From the NCBI RefSeq assembly GCF_001908185.1, contig NZ_LGHM01000054.1:50330-114329 (forward strand): a DNA stretch of 64,000 nucleotides, given 5' to 3'. Under the pieces are notes generated by a model that was not told where the DNA came from, ran no database searches, and saw only the letters and a program-made list of their open reading frames with translations. The DNA is from Bradyrhizobium sp. AS23.2. Lineage in GTDB: Bacteria; Pseudomonadota; Alphaproteobacteria; Rhizobiales; Xanthobacteraceae. The translations under genes and the position numbers were made by a program. Positions 44,557 through 53,030 of this stretch are shown in pieces (the first letter of the stretch is position 1; each line of letters starts with the position of its first letter).

Positions 44557-46041
44557 GTGCCTATTTCCAGCGCTCATTTCCATTTCCAGCAGGTGCTCCA
44601 ATTGTTTGAGCTAGTTAAGCCGCTGAACCGCGACCATTCACTCCTTGAGTACGTCGTCCAAGACGTGCTCGGACAGGGTGGTTTCGGAACGACATACCTT
44701 TGTCGAGACGAGCACCTACAGAAGCTCGTTGTTATCAAAGAGTACACTCCACACCGACTGGTGAGGCGAGGCCCCGCTGGCAATCTAGAGGCTTTAGGCA
44801 GTCGCGAGGCGATCGTCTTCGCTGATGGCCTTGGCAAGTTCTTGGAAGAGGCACGGAAGCTTGCCCTCTTCCATCATCCAAACATCGTTCGCGTAAATCG
44901 GTATTTTCAGGCGCACGGCACTGGCTACTTCGTGATGGACTACGAAGCAGGCGGAAGCCTGCGCGAGATCATCTCGAATCTTGACGGCGCCATGCCCGAT
45001 CAGGAAGTCGAGGGGCTGATCCTCCCCCTATGCGACGGACTGGCCCAGTTACATCGTCTGGGGTTGCTCCATCGTGACATCAAGCCGGACAACGTAGTGG
45101 TCCGTCCGGACGGCTCTCCTGCGCTGATAGATTTTGGCGCCGCCGTTCAATTTGGAGACGCCGCTAGAGGACCAATTCCATTCATTGGCACGGAGGCCTA
45201 CGCGCCTCCCGAGCAGTTTGATCCAACCGGCGACCTCGGTCCCTGGACTGACATCTACTCGTTGGGAGCAGTGATGTTCGAGATGGTGACCGGACGCCGT
45301 CCGAGCCCAGCACGCCGCCGCCTGACCGATGAGAACTTTGTGTCGGTTAAAGACTTTGTTGGCGGGAAATACAGCGACCGCCTACTGAGCCTCATCGATA
45401 AGTGCCTATCTCTCGATCGTCGGGAGCGGCCCCAAAACATAAACGAATGCCTGGTGTTGCTTCGAGCAGATCGCGACCAGCGCTTCCGGCTAATGGCCAC
45501 TGACATCTCGCTTAAAATGGCTGCGCATTTTTGCAACTGGGCCAACCCAAACGGCGGGCTAAACGTCGATGAGTTGATTGCCTTCATGATCGCGTTTCCT
45601 GCAACTGATCTTTCATGGCGCATCGGCAAGGGACTGCCAAGCAAGGAAACTGCAGAACGCCTGTTGAACACGTCGAGCCTTCAGGCGGCGGAATATTGCG
45701 CCGGGGTCTTCGCCGATCGCGGGTTTCAGCGTTCAAACCGACCGATCAGCTCCTCGTTCGTGCTGGGTCGGATGGATGAGTATGCGGCCACATACCTGCT
45801 GGATCGACGCAAGGAGGAATGGCGTTACGAACTGACGCTGCAACACCTCGCTGAGAATTGCATCTCCGCCAGTCACCAGACGGACGTTCCAGGCTTTATT
45901 GACCTGATGGAACAGGTTACTGACCGTGCGCGGGGCCGCGTAAAAAAGGAATTCAGGAAACTCTACCGCAAGGTAACCTACCGGCGAGTTGAATCCGGAT
46001 GGGTGAAGGAATTCGTGAATCTAGAAGAGGACGACCATTAG
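44557..46041 (+). CDS. Hanks-type serine/threonine protein kinase
   Basis: A 494-aa kinase. The catalytic domain, about residues 30-310, has the glycine-rich loop GQGGFG (39-44), the ATP lysine in VIKEY (61), HRDIKPDN (172-179) and DFG (192-194), then APPEQF in the activation region. All catalytic residues are present. The rest, about 310-494, is an unrecognised helical tail without a membrane segment, so the protein is cytosolic. Start is uncertain: GTG 44557 is used. A nearby ATG at 44547 with a good GGAG-like context is in another frame and stops at once, so a frameshift at the N-terminus is possible. It is the first gene of the accessory region. Confidence 0.85.
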   Translation: MPISSAHFHFQQVLQLFELVKPLNRDHSLLEYVVQDVLGQGGFGTTYLCRDEHLQKLVVIKEYTPHRLVRRGPAGNLEALGSREAIVFADGLGKFLEEARKLALFHHPNIVRVNRYFQAHGTGYFVMDYEAGGSLREIISNLDGAMPDQEVEGLILPLCDGLAQLHRLGLLHRDIKPDNVVVRPDGSPALIDFGAAVQFGDAARGPIPFIGTEAYAPPEQFDPTGDLGPWTDIYSLGAVMFEMVTGRRPSPARRRLTDENFVSVKDFVGGKYSDRLLSLIDKCLSLDRRERPQNINECLVLLRADRDQRFRLMATDISLKMAAHFCNWANPNGGLNVDELIAFMIAFPATDLSWRIGKGLPSKETAERLLNTSSLQAAEYCAGVFADRGFQRSNRPISSSFVLGRMDEYAATYLLDRRKEEWRYELTLQHLAENCISASHQTDVPGFIDLMEQVTDRARGRVKKEFRKLYRKVTYRRVESGWVKEFVNLEEDDH

Positions 46042-46403
46042 ACCCGTTTTGTCCCTCCCGTCGGCGGAAGCGGCGGCCCTAGCGCAGCGACCATACCGCG
46101 GCCGGCCGGCTGTGACTTAAGCTGCCTCGGCACGTTTGCTCCGACGACAGAGCTTCAGTTGATCCCGAGCGCCTTGAAGGCCGCCGTCTTGGGGCCCCGA
46201 AGAGATGGGATCGACATGTATCCGCCAATTCCCCCGCCCCCGCAGCAATGCGGGTTTGCCGTTAGGTAGTCGCGAATCTCGCGCTGCCGGTTTACAGCCG
46301 TATCTGTGGTCGCCGGCTGCCCTGGAACGGGTGTCAGGGAAACTTAAGATAGACCTGTTTCCATGCAGCAAATCACCTTATACCCTCCTTCATCGAGGGC
46401 CCG
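46042..46403. other. 362-bp gap between kinase 1 and the three-gene operon
   Basis: Likely the promoter region of the downstream operon. A minus-strand frame (46117-46371) containing PNGKPALLRGRGNWRIHVDP looks like a gene fragment but cannot be assigned. No terminator hairpin is obvious. Confidence 0.4.
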
Positions 46404-47111
46404 ATGTACGCATCTGAGATGATCCAATACGGCAGTCTGAAGCAGGGACCGGAAGCGCCCCTGCAGCATGCCGTCGAAGGACGACTGCTCGAGCTTTTCC
46501 CGCAACAAGATCGCCTGGTATGGAGGGCTGGCTCCGCGCCGGTAGGCGCCGGCAAGCCCGACATCATACTCGCCGGCTGCGCCCCTGAAGTTGTCGCCCT
46601 CGACCACACAGACGGCCGAGCCAAAGCTCTCCTGGCCTATCTCAGAATGGCGCGCAAGGCGAAGCTTGTGACGATGTCTGCTCGACTCGGGTACGACGCC
46701 AACTCTGTGAAGAAGTCGCTCGAGGGTCTACTCGAAGCCAAGATCGTCCTCGCCGAGAACGACAGCTTCAAGATGTCTGATCCCTGGAAATCGGTGCTGC
46801 CCGAAATCGTCACGATCGAAGCCAAGGTCGGTGATTGGCGTCGTGCCCTGAATCAGGCCGTGCGGAATCAGCTTTTCGCCCATCGATCCTTCGTCGCGCT
46901 TCCTTCCAACGTCGCTCTGAGAGCAAAAGAAGACGAAACGTTCAAGCGATACGGAATTGGGATTCTCTCGGTTGAAAATTGTGATAGTGTTCGCGTCCTT
47001 AGACACGCAAGGCGCGCAACACCAAGGATCTGGCTGTACTACTACCTGATCGCGAGTCTTGCCGCTGAATATTTCAACGGAGCTCGCGGTGCCGTTCGTA
47101 GTCGACATTGA
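46404..47111 (+). CDS. Winged-helix plus PD-(D/E)XK-nuclease-like protein
   Basis: A 235-aa protein, start ATG 46404 after GAGGG. Residues about 75-120 look like a winged HTH (ARKAKLVTMSARLGYDANSV, then KKSLEGLLEAKIVLAEND). It is followed by LPEIVTIEAKVGDWRRALNQ and AVRNQLFAHRSFVALP, the pattern E-x-K then a Trp/Gln helix seen in restriction-endonuclease-fold enzymes; an acidic residue ahead (Asp in KMSDPW or Glu in LPEI) would complete the site. It may nick or sense DNA, or be an inactive fold. First gene of an overlapping operon with a kinase and an unknown protein. Confidence 0.65.
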   Translation: MYASEMIQYGSLKQGPEAPLQHAVEGRLLELFPQQDRLVWRAGSAPVGAGKPDIILAGCAPEVVALDHTDGRAKALLAYLRMARKAKLVTMSARLGYDANSVKKSLEGLLEAKIVLAENDSFKMSDPWKSVLPEIVTIEAKVGDWRRALNQAVRNQLFAHRSFVALPSNVALRAKEDETFKRYGIGILSVENCDSVRVLRHARRATPRIWLYYYLIASLAAEYFNGARGAVRSRH

Positions 47112-47922
47112 TAAAGCCAGAGCCGATTTCCCAGATTTCGAGTTCGTCTCAGCCCTTACTCCCAGCGAACAGAAGGCCGCTTTCCACGTCAGACGGGGAA
47201 CGGACGATCTCTGCCTGAAGATCATCGCCCCCAACCACTCTCTGGAGCGGGCGCAGCGGGAGGTCGCTGCCATGCAGGAGATAGACCAGCCCAACGTCGT
47301 CAAGCTGATCGAGTACGTCTTCAGCTCCAAGGGCGGCCGCACGACCCATTACATGGTCGAAGAATTCATCCAGGGACACGACCTGGCCCAGGACATCCGC
47401 CCGGGGCTTTGCTGGCCATTGGAGCAGATCAAGAAGGTATTCGGGGAGCTCTGCGACGGGTTATCGGAGCTTAGGCGCCGCAACATCGTTCACCGCGACC
47501 TCAAGCCCAATAACATCCGCATCCGCGAGAGCGGCAGTCCCGTCATCATCGATTTCGGCCTCGCTCGCATGCTGGATCTGGACAGCCTCACACAGACCGG
47601 CATGAAGGTCGGGACGCCCCTGTATTTCTCTCCGGAACAGTGCGTCGGCGACAAGCACAGCATCGACCACAGGACGGACCTGTACGCGCTGGGCGCCATC
47701 ATGTTCCAAGCCGCCACCGGCAAACACCCTTGCCACACCGCTAGGACGATCGACGACCTCTTCCAGGCCGTGTGCCAAGGGGTGAAGATCTCGGATGATG
47801 CAGAGTTCGCTTCGCTGCCGGACGGCCTAAAGATGATCATCACCCGCCTATTGGAGAAGGAACGGTCGCGACGCCCGGTGAGCGCCGACCTGGTCGCTAA
47901 ACTCCTCCGGAGCATCAAGTGA
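47089..47922 (+). CDS. Atypical Hanks-type serine/threonine kinase
   Basis: A 277-aa single-domain kinase from GTG 47089, six bases after GGAG; an earlier TTG at 47059 is in frame. It has the ATP lysine in LCLKII (44), HRDLKPNN (135-142), DFGLA (155-159) and the activation-segment FSPEQC. The glycine-rich loop is absent: the N-terminus reads ALTPSEQKAAFHVRRG instead of GxGxxG. It has no membrane segment. It overlaps the nuclease-like gene by 23 nt and the next gene by 4 nt, so the three are co-translated. Confidence 0.88.
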   Translation: MPFVVDIDKARADFPDFEFVSALTPSEQKAAFHVRRGTDDLCLKIIAPNHSLERAQREVAAMQEIDQPNVVKLIEYVFSSKGGRTTHYMVEEFIQGHDLAQDIRPGLCWPLEQIKKVFGELCDGLSELRRRNIVHRDLKPNNIRIRESGSPVIIDFGLARMLDLDSLTQTGMKVGTPLYFSPEQCVGDKHSIDHRTDLYALGAIMFQAATGKHPCHTARTIDDLFQAVCQGVKISDDAEFASLPDGLKMIITRLLEKERSRRPVSADLVAKLLRSIK

Positions 47923-49118
47923 TGCGGCGCGGCGTATGGTATCAACTCGGGTTCAACACCCAGATCGTGGTCAAGGACTTCCTGCAGGCCGGCGTCGGCG
48001 TCGGCGTGATCGTGAGCCCGAAGGACTTGGCTCACGACAAAGCCATCGAGCACGCGTCCCAATACAGGTCCGACGGAGCGGATGTCCTGCTGGATCCGCA
48101 GTTCTACGTACCCGAATACTCGGCCGGAAAAGTCGGGACCTATCCAACGGCTGCTTTCAGACAATCCATCACCACCCTCGGAGCCGTGACTGAACGAGAC
48201 CTGGAGGGCTTGGCCCGTGCGCTCGAAGACGAGAACCGCAAGTTCGGGACATCGGCCGTCATCGCGCCGGCGCTTCCGTACGAAGCCGCCCGTCCGGACA
48301 TCGCAGCGCTCAATTCCAAGCTGTTTCGCGCGGCGAAGAAGGCCGGCGAGGCCATCGGGGTGCCGACCTACGGAACGGTGGCGATCTCGCAAACGCTCTC
48401 GAACATGGAGCTCGTGGAGAAAGCGCTTTCCAGCGCGACCGCCGAAGAGGCCGACGGGTGGTACTCGACGTTCGAATTCAAGGAAGAGCGGTTGCCGACG
48501 GACGTCGACGACGTATTCCGATTCGCGAATGCCTCGCTTACCTTGGCCTGCACCGGTGCGCCCGTTCTGCACGCCTTCGCCGGCCCGATTTCGATTCTGT
48601 CGTTCGGATCCGGCGCAACGGGCACGGCGGTGTCCTTCTGGCAAAATCTGTGGGGCTTCAACAGGGAGCGCTGGAAAGAGAGCGCCGATCAGCAGGGAGG
48701 CGGCGGCAATGCTCCACCGCGGTTCTTCTCCGCTCCGCTTTGGGGCACCATCGTCTATCCCGACGAAGCCCTGCAGATCGACAGGGAGCTCAGGCGGGAG
48801 ATCATGCTGTCCACCTCCTATTCCGCCCCGACCGAGCGCGATCTCCCTTGGGACAAGTGGGAGTCGTACCGACACCTGCTGCTTTCCGTCGCCAATAATG
48901 TGAGCGATATCGCGTCGGCGACGACGGCGAAGGGCGCGATGGAGATGGCGGCCGCACGGCTGGAAAGAGCCGTCAACCTCCACCGTAGGATCGAGCGCAC
49001 AGTCCCACTTCGAGACAACACCTCGAAATACCAGCCCGTGTGGCTGGAAGTCGCCCGAAAGATGCTCGCGGAGAAGGAGCAGGACTACGAGTATTTCGAG
49101 ATGACCCGCCCTGCCTGA
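47919..49118 (+). CDS. Unknown 399-aa protein of the kinase operon
   Basis: Starts with ATGA overlapping the kinase stop. There is no signal or membrane segment. Repeating strand-helix units (GVGVIVSPKDLAHDKA, ADVLLDPQFYVPE, TSAVIAPALPYEAA, IGVPTYGTVAISQT, PVLHAFAGPISILSFG) suggest a TIM-barrel-like or Rossmann-type fold, possibly a transglycosylase-like one; no catalytic motif is recognised. The C-terminal third is helical (SYRHLLLSVANNVSDIASAT). Strict overlap implies it acts with the kinase, as substrate, effector or partner. Confidence 0.8.
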   Translation: MMRRGVWYQLGFNTQIVVKDFLQAGVGVGVIVSPKDLAHDKAIEHASQYRSDGADVLLDPQFYVPEYSAGKVGTYPTAAFRQSITTLGAVTERDLEGLARALEDENRKFGTSAVIAPALPYEAARPDIAALNSKLFRAAKKAGEAIGVPTYGTVAISQTLSNMELVEKALSSATAEEADGWYSTFEFKEERLPTDVDDVFRFANASLTLACTGAPVLHAFAGPISILSFGSGATGTAVSFWQNLWGFNRERWKESADQQGGGGNAPPRFFSAPLWGTIVYPDEALQIDRELRREIMLSTSYSAPTERDLPWDKWESYRHLLLSVANNVSDIASATTAKGAMEMAAARLERAVNLHRRIERTVPLRDNTSKYQPVWLEVARKMLAEKEQDYEYFEMTRPA

Positions 49119-49181
49119 ACCCCGTCGGCGACGGCGCGCTCACGCGAAATACGATAGTCTTTCCGAGGAGGCGAATAAGGG

Positions 49182-49475
49182 ATGGGCTACCAGGTCCTGA
49201 TCGACGACAACTTCCACTACCAGGACGAATCTGAGCGCGTGAAGCACGGCGTCTTCGCGACCCCCGAGGAGGCGGTTGCCGCCTGCCGGTCGATCGTGGA
49301 CGAGTACCTATCCGGCGCCTTCAAGCCAGGCATGACGGCCGACGCCCTCTTCGAGAGCTATACGATGTTCGGCGAGGACCCCTTCGTTGTTCCCGACAGC
49401 CCAGGGGCCGCGCCCGTCAAATTCTCGGCATGGGACTACGCTCGCCAGAGATGCGTGGAGATCGCTGCCAGCTGA
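49182..49475 (+). CDS. Conserved small soluble protein
   Basis: A 97-aa protein, MGYQVLIDDNFHYQDESERV, then KHGVFATPEEAVAACRSIVD, with a C-terminal KFSAWDYARQRC. GAGGAGG lies upstream of ATG 49182. Similar proteins of the same length are common in Alphaproteobacteria, with the fixed YxVxIDDNFHY start and FSAWDYAR end. No enzymatic motif; function unknown. It may belong to an insertion separate from the kinase operon 64 bp upstream. Confidence 0.75.
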   Translation: MGYQVLIDDNFHYQDESERVKHGVFATPEEAVAACRSIVDEYLSGAFKPGMTADALFESYTMFGEDPFVVPDSPGAAPVKFSAWDYARQRCVEIAAS

Positions 49476-49491
49476 CCGATGGTGGCAGGGC

Positions 49492-49950
49492 TCATCCAGG
49501 TTCGCGCTTCCCCTTTGAAGCAAACTCGACGGTGACCTTTCTTGATCGACCGAAGCGCTGTGACTGATGGATCTCTGTCAACCCTGGGGTGGGTCGTGAT
49601 TGGCTGGGCTTGATGACCGACGGACTGGGTTTTGCGGATTTGAGTTTGGCGGAGTTGGGCTTGCCGGATCGCTTCTTGTTCGGTCGGTTCTCGCCCTTCC
49701 GGATCAACTTGCTGCCCGACTCGCGTTCCTGTTTGAAAGCCTCAAGGGCAGCTTTCTCCGCCAGCGATAGTGGGAGCTTGGGTGCGCTATCGGTTTGTTT
49801 TCGTTTGGCCCACTTGGGTACTTTCTTGCCGAACCACGATGAATCCCAAGAGCGGATGATCGTGCCGCCCCCGTTGTAATGCCCCTTCCTGCTCACGAAT
49901 TTCCCCCAATTGCTATGCCACCACTGATTGCTCCGAACGCTCCCGCTCAC
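49492..49950 (-). CDS. Unknown basic protein
   Basis: A 152-aa reading starting MSGSVRSNQWWHSNWGKFVS. It is rich in Lys, Ser and Pro with a low-complexity middle (SGKPNSAKLKSAKPSPSVIK) and no cysteines, so it may bind nucleic acid or be disordered. A coherent N-terminal Trp-rich segment supports coding; the family is not recognised. Codon use is less GC-rich than that of the plus-strand neighbours. Confidence 0.5.
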   Translation of the reverse strand: MSGSVRSNQWWHSNWGKFVSRKGHYNGGGTIIRSWDSSWFGKKVPKWAKRKQTDSAPKLPLSLAEKAALEAFKQERESGSKLIRKGENRPNKKRSGKPNSAKLKSAKPSPSVIKPSQSRPTPGLTEIHQSQRFGRSRKVTVEFASKGKREPG

Positions 49951-50091
49951 CCCAACCGCGCGAAAGCCTTTGCTTCACATCGTGCCGGGCGAGAACCTTC
50001 TCGCAGAGCTCCCAACGGTCGCCTTTCGGAGTCACGTCGCCAGCGTAGCGGAGGTCGAAGGCATTCGCCCGGGACCGACGCTCCGTGTAGC

Positions 50092-50560
50092 GTGGGAAAC
50101 TGGAGGGTGGAGCTCATCGAAGCTCACCGCGACCTCTTCTCCCCGCCGTGCGACACCGCGCTGGCGGCCCAGGGCGCCCCCGAGTGCGGCTCCGGTTGGC
50201 ATGACCTCCTCGACCGGATGTGCGTCCGGATCCGGACCGCGATCAGGGCCGGCGGCACCTTCAAGTTCAGCCAGATCAAGGAGAAGTACGGCACCCTGCG
50301 CGTCTATTGGGAGGGCAGGCTTTCAGCGGAAAAAACCATCCAGGTCGAAGAGGCCATCGCGCTGGCGGAAGCCCGCAGCGCCACCTGCTGCGAGGTGCGC
50401 GGTGATCCTGGCCGCCTTCACGGCGACGACTGGCTAACGACCCGGTGCGCGACGCACGCCGAGGCTGTTCTTCATGCACTTTTGGGCGAACGACGACGCC
50501 GTGAAGCTCGCCGAAGGCCTGCGCGCGGCCCTCGACAAGACTGCCAGTACGAAGAGCTGA
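50092..50560 (+). pseudogene. Truncated small zinc-finger-like protein joined to a foreign gene tail
   Basis: The reading from GTG 50092 or 50107 (VELIEAHRDLFSPP) continues through GWHDLLDRMCVRIRTAIRAG and FKFSQIKEKYGTLRVYWEG to a Cys-rich part (ATCCEVRGDPG, TTRCATHAEA). This is a conserved small Rhizobiales protein up to about 50450, after which the frame becomes an arginine-rich artefact. From about 50450 to the TGA at 50558 another frame carries FFMHFWANDDAVKLAEGLRA, a different gene's C-terminus. The join suggests a deletion fusion. Confidence 0.55.
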
Positions 50561-50584
50561 GCCAAAGATTCAAGGAGTCGCCTG

Positions 50585-50930
50585 ATGCCTTACGAAACCA
50601 AGCCGATGCCGTTCGATCCGAAGTCGATCAACGGCATCTCTGAAAAGGTTCTCGTCAGTCACTATGAGAACAACTACGGCGGCGCGGTGAAACGGCTCAA
50701 CGCGATCAGCGCGCAACTCGCCGAGCTGGACTTCGCCAAGGCGCCGAACTTCGTCATCAACGGCCTGAAGCGTGAAGAGCTGATCGCGGCGAACTCGATG
50801 ATCCTGCATGAGGTCTACTTCGATGGCCTCGGCGGCGCGAGCAAGCCCGGTGGCGCGCTCGCCGAAGCGATCGTACGCGACTTCGGGAGCCTCGAACGAT
50901 GGCGCACGGAGTTCGTGGCGATGGGAAACC
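50585..50930 (+). pseudogene. chrC: Truncated Fe/Mn superoxide dismutase, ChrC type
   Basis: An excellent Shine-Dalgarno (AAGGAG) precedes ATG 50585. The reading is the N-terminal half of a Fe/Mn SOD (KSINGISEKVLVSHYENNYG, MILHEVYFDGLGG, FGSLERWRTEFVAMG) with metal-ligand histidines at SHYENN and LHEVYF. Homology stops near 50930, and the following codons (NPRSTALGRRR) are antisense to the ChrB fragment. The C-terminal domain with the DxWEH ligands is missing. ChrC SODs accompany chromate resistance genes. The truncated product should be inactive. Confidence 0.85.
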
Positions 50931-51662
50931 CGCGTTCAACTGCTCTAGGTCGTCGTCGAACATCCGCGATAGGCCAAGCGAGGCTGCGAGCAGGCCCGGC
51001 GCCTCCGGAGACAAATCGAGCCGCCCCGTGTCGGCGGCGCGGACCATCGTCGCCAGCCGCTCCAGGGCAGGCGACGACAGACCAAACTCCTTGACCATCA
51101 CGTCGAAGGTGCAGAGTTCGCCCCGATGGCTCCAGAACACATTCTCGACGTCGAACGGCGTGGCTCCGAGGCGCTCGGCCACGGCTTCGACCTCGGCCGG
51201 CGTCACGAACAGGAAGACAGCCGCGGGGTCGACGAAACGGCGGATCAGCCATGGGCAGGCGATGCGATCGATCTTGGGACGTGATCGCGTGACCCACACC
51301 GTGCGACGACGGCCGTCGCGCTTGGGGATCTTGTTGGCCGGCACAGTCGGATGGTTCGCTTCCTTCCAGCCGACGTGGCCGCCTTCGAGGACCTCGGCGG
51401 CGACCTTACCGCACCGCAGCCAGGCCGCGGTGCCTTCGCTGAGCTTCTTGCCCGTGTGACAGACCACGACCACGGACTGGCGCGTCAGGCGAGACGCCCA
51501 ATCCTGGACGTCGAGGTGCGAGCGCCGCACCGCGCCAGGAATCAGGTGCGGATCCGCCGAAAAGTCCTCGTCGATGCGTACATCGATGAGCGCCGGCGCG
51601 GCCGCCGTGCCTATCAATCGAGACAGTTTGTCGGGGGAAATGGAGGTGTACGATGCTGACAT
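50930..51662 (-). pseudogene. chrB: Truncated rhodanese-ChrB chromate resistance regulator/protein
   Basis: From ATG 51662 (MSASYTSISPDKLSRLIG) the protein has an N-terminal rhodanese domain with active cysteine in VVVCHTGKKLSEG and then the ChrB domain (RPKIDRIACPWLIRRFVDPA, VFWSHRGELCTFDVMVKEFG). Homology continues to SRMFDDDLEQLNAGF and ends near 50930, exactly where the SOD fragment ends on the other strand; the frame then runs on to 50757 in unrelated sequence. Only the last 25-30 residues of ChrB appear lost, so residual function is conceivable. Confidence 0.85.
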
Positions 51663-51992
51663 GCTGCGCCCTTGGTGATCAGGACGCGATTCTTGGGCAT
51701 GACGCCTCGCGGGGAGATCGCACATCCCCGTGCCGCGAATAAAAGCCCGGATCGCGGGGCTGTCAACCCGCGTTTGCTCGGGCACCGCCAAATCCATCGC
51801 CGGGACGTCACGAAGATTTCACCGTCCGATTGGAACGGAATCGGTTTCACCACTGAAGCGACCTGGGAGCCCGAAAACACCGGCTTGAAGGATCCACGCG
51901 ACCTCACGTAGACTGCCTGAGCGGGATCAAGCAGACTCCCGGCGAGACTTCGGTCCAAGCTCTGCGCAGCACGCAACACGTGGAGCTTGCGC
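51663..51992. other. 330-bp divergent gap between chrB fragment and ATP-grasp gene
   Basis: Holds promoters for both directions presumably. No clear dyad was seen, and no small ORF is supported. Confidence 0.4.
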
Positions 51993-53027
51993 ATGGACAC
52001 CGAAAAACACCCCTCTCCCCGAAATACCGTCGTTGTCCTCTCGCGAGGAGACGCCGCTGCGCGTCGAGATGCCACCTCAAAAAACGGACGCTTCGTCGAC
52101 GTCTTCGAAGCGCTTGCCGCCGCCGGCATGGAAGGGCACCCCGTCATCTACGACGAGAGCTTCGCGGACGCCGCCCGCGAACAACTGCTCGCGGCGGACG
52201 GCGTGCTGGTCTGGGTCAACCCGATTCAAGACGGCCGCAATCGCGCCGGTCTCGACGCCATGCTGCGCGACGTCGCCGCGCAGGGCGTTTGGGTGAGCGC
52301 GCATCCCGATGTCATCCTCAAGATGGGGACCAAGGAAGTCCTCTATCGGACCCAGTCGATGGGATGGGGAAGCGATACGGCCCTATATCGAACCGCCGAA
52401 GCGATGCGCGCCGAGTTGCCGACGCGGCTGGCCGGCGGTCCGCGCGTGATCAAACGCAACCGGGGCAACGGCGGCCAGGGCGTCTGGAAGGTCGAGAAGC
52501 TGCCGACTTCACCCATGATCAGGGTGCTGGACGCGACCAAGGACGCGCCCGAGGAACTGACGCTTGATGATTTTCTCAGTCGCTGCTCGGAGTATTTCGA
52601 GAACGACAGCGTGATCGACCAAGCGTTCCAGCCTCGCCTGAGCGAGGGCGTCATGCGCTGCTACATGGCTGGCGATCGCTGCGCGGATTTCGGCCATCAC
52701 AGGGTCAAGGCCCTGGTCGAATCGCCGGCCGCACGCGCCGGAGCCGGGCCACGGCTCTACACGTCCAACGCCGAACCGCGCTTCTAGCGGCTGCGGCGGT
52801 TGATGGAAGACGAGTGGACGCCGCAGCTAACCTCATTGCTGGATGTCGCGCGAGGTGACCTGCCCGCGATCTGGGACGCCGACTTCATGCTCGGTTCCGC
52901 CCAGGCCGACGGGAGCGACAGCTACGTGCTCGGCGAGATCAACGTCAGCTCGGTGCATCCCTACCCCGACGAGGCGCCGGCGGAGATCGCCAGGCGCGTT
53001 GCCGATCGGCTGCAGCTCAAGCTGTGA
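51993..53027 (+). pseudogene. Cj0069-type ATP-grasp protein interrupted by one amber codon
   Basis: From ATG 51993, after GGAG, the frame encodes 264 residues (RNTVVVLSRGDAAARRDATS, VLVWVNPIQDGRNRAGL, RVIKRNRGNGGQGVWKVE with the ATP-grasp lysine and glycine loop) to TAG at 52785-52787. The same frame then continues RLRRLMEDEWTPQLTSLLDV and the typical ATP-grasp metal site DADFML and GEINVSSVHPYP to TGA 53025. Without the TAG the protein would be about 344 aa, the expected size. The C-terminal ligands (Asp, Glu, Asn) are therefore cut off. A CAG or GAG codon mutated to TAG is the simplest cause; read-through is possible. Confidence 0.88.
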
Positions 53028-53030
53028 CGC

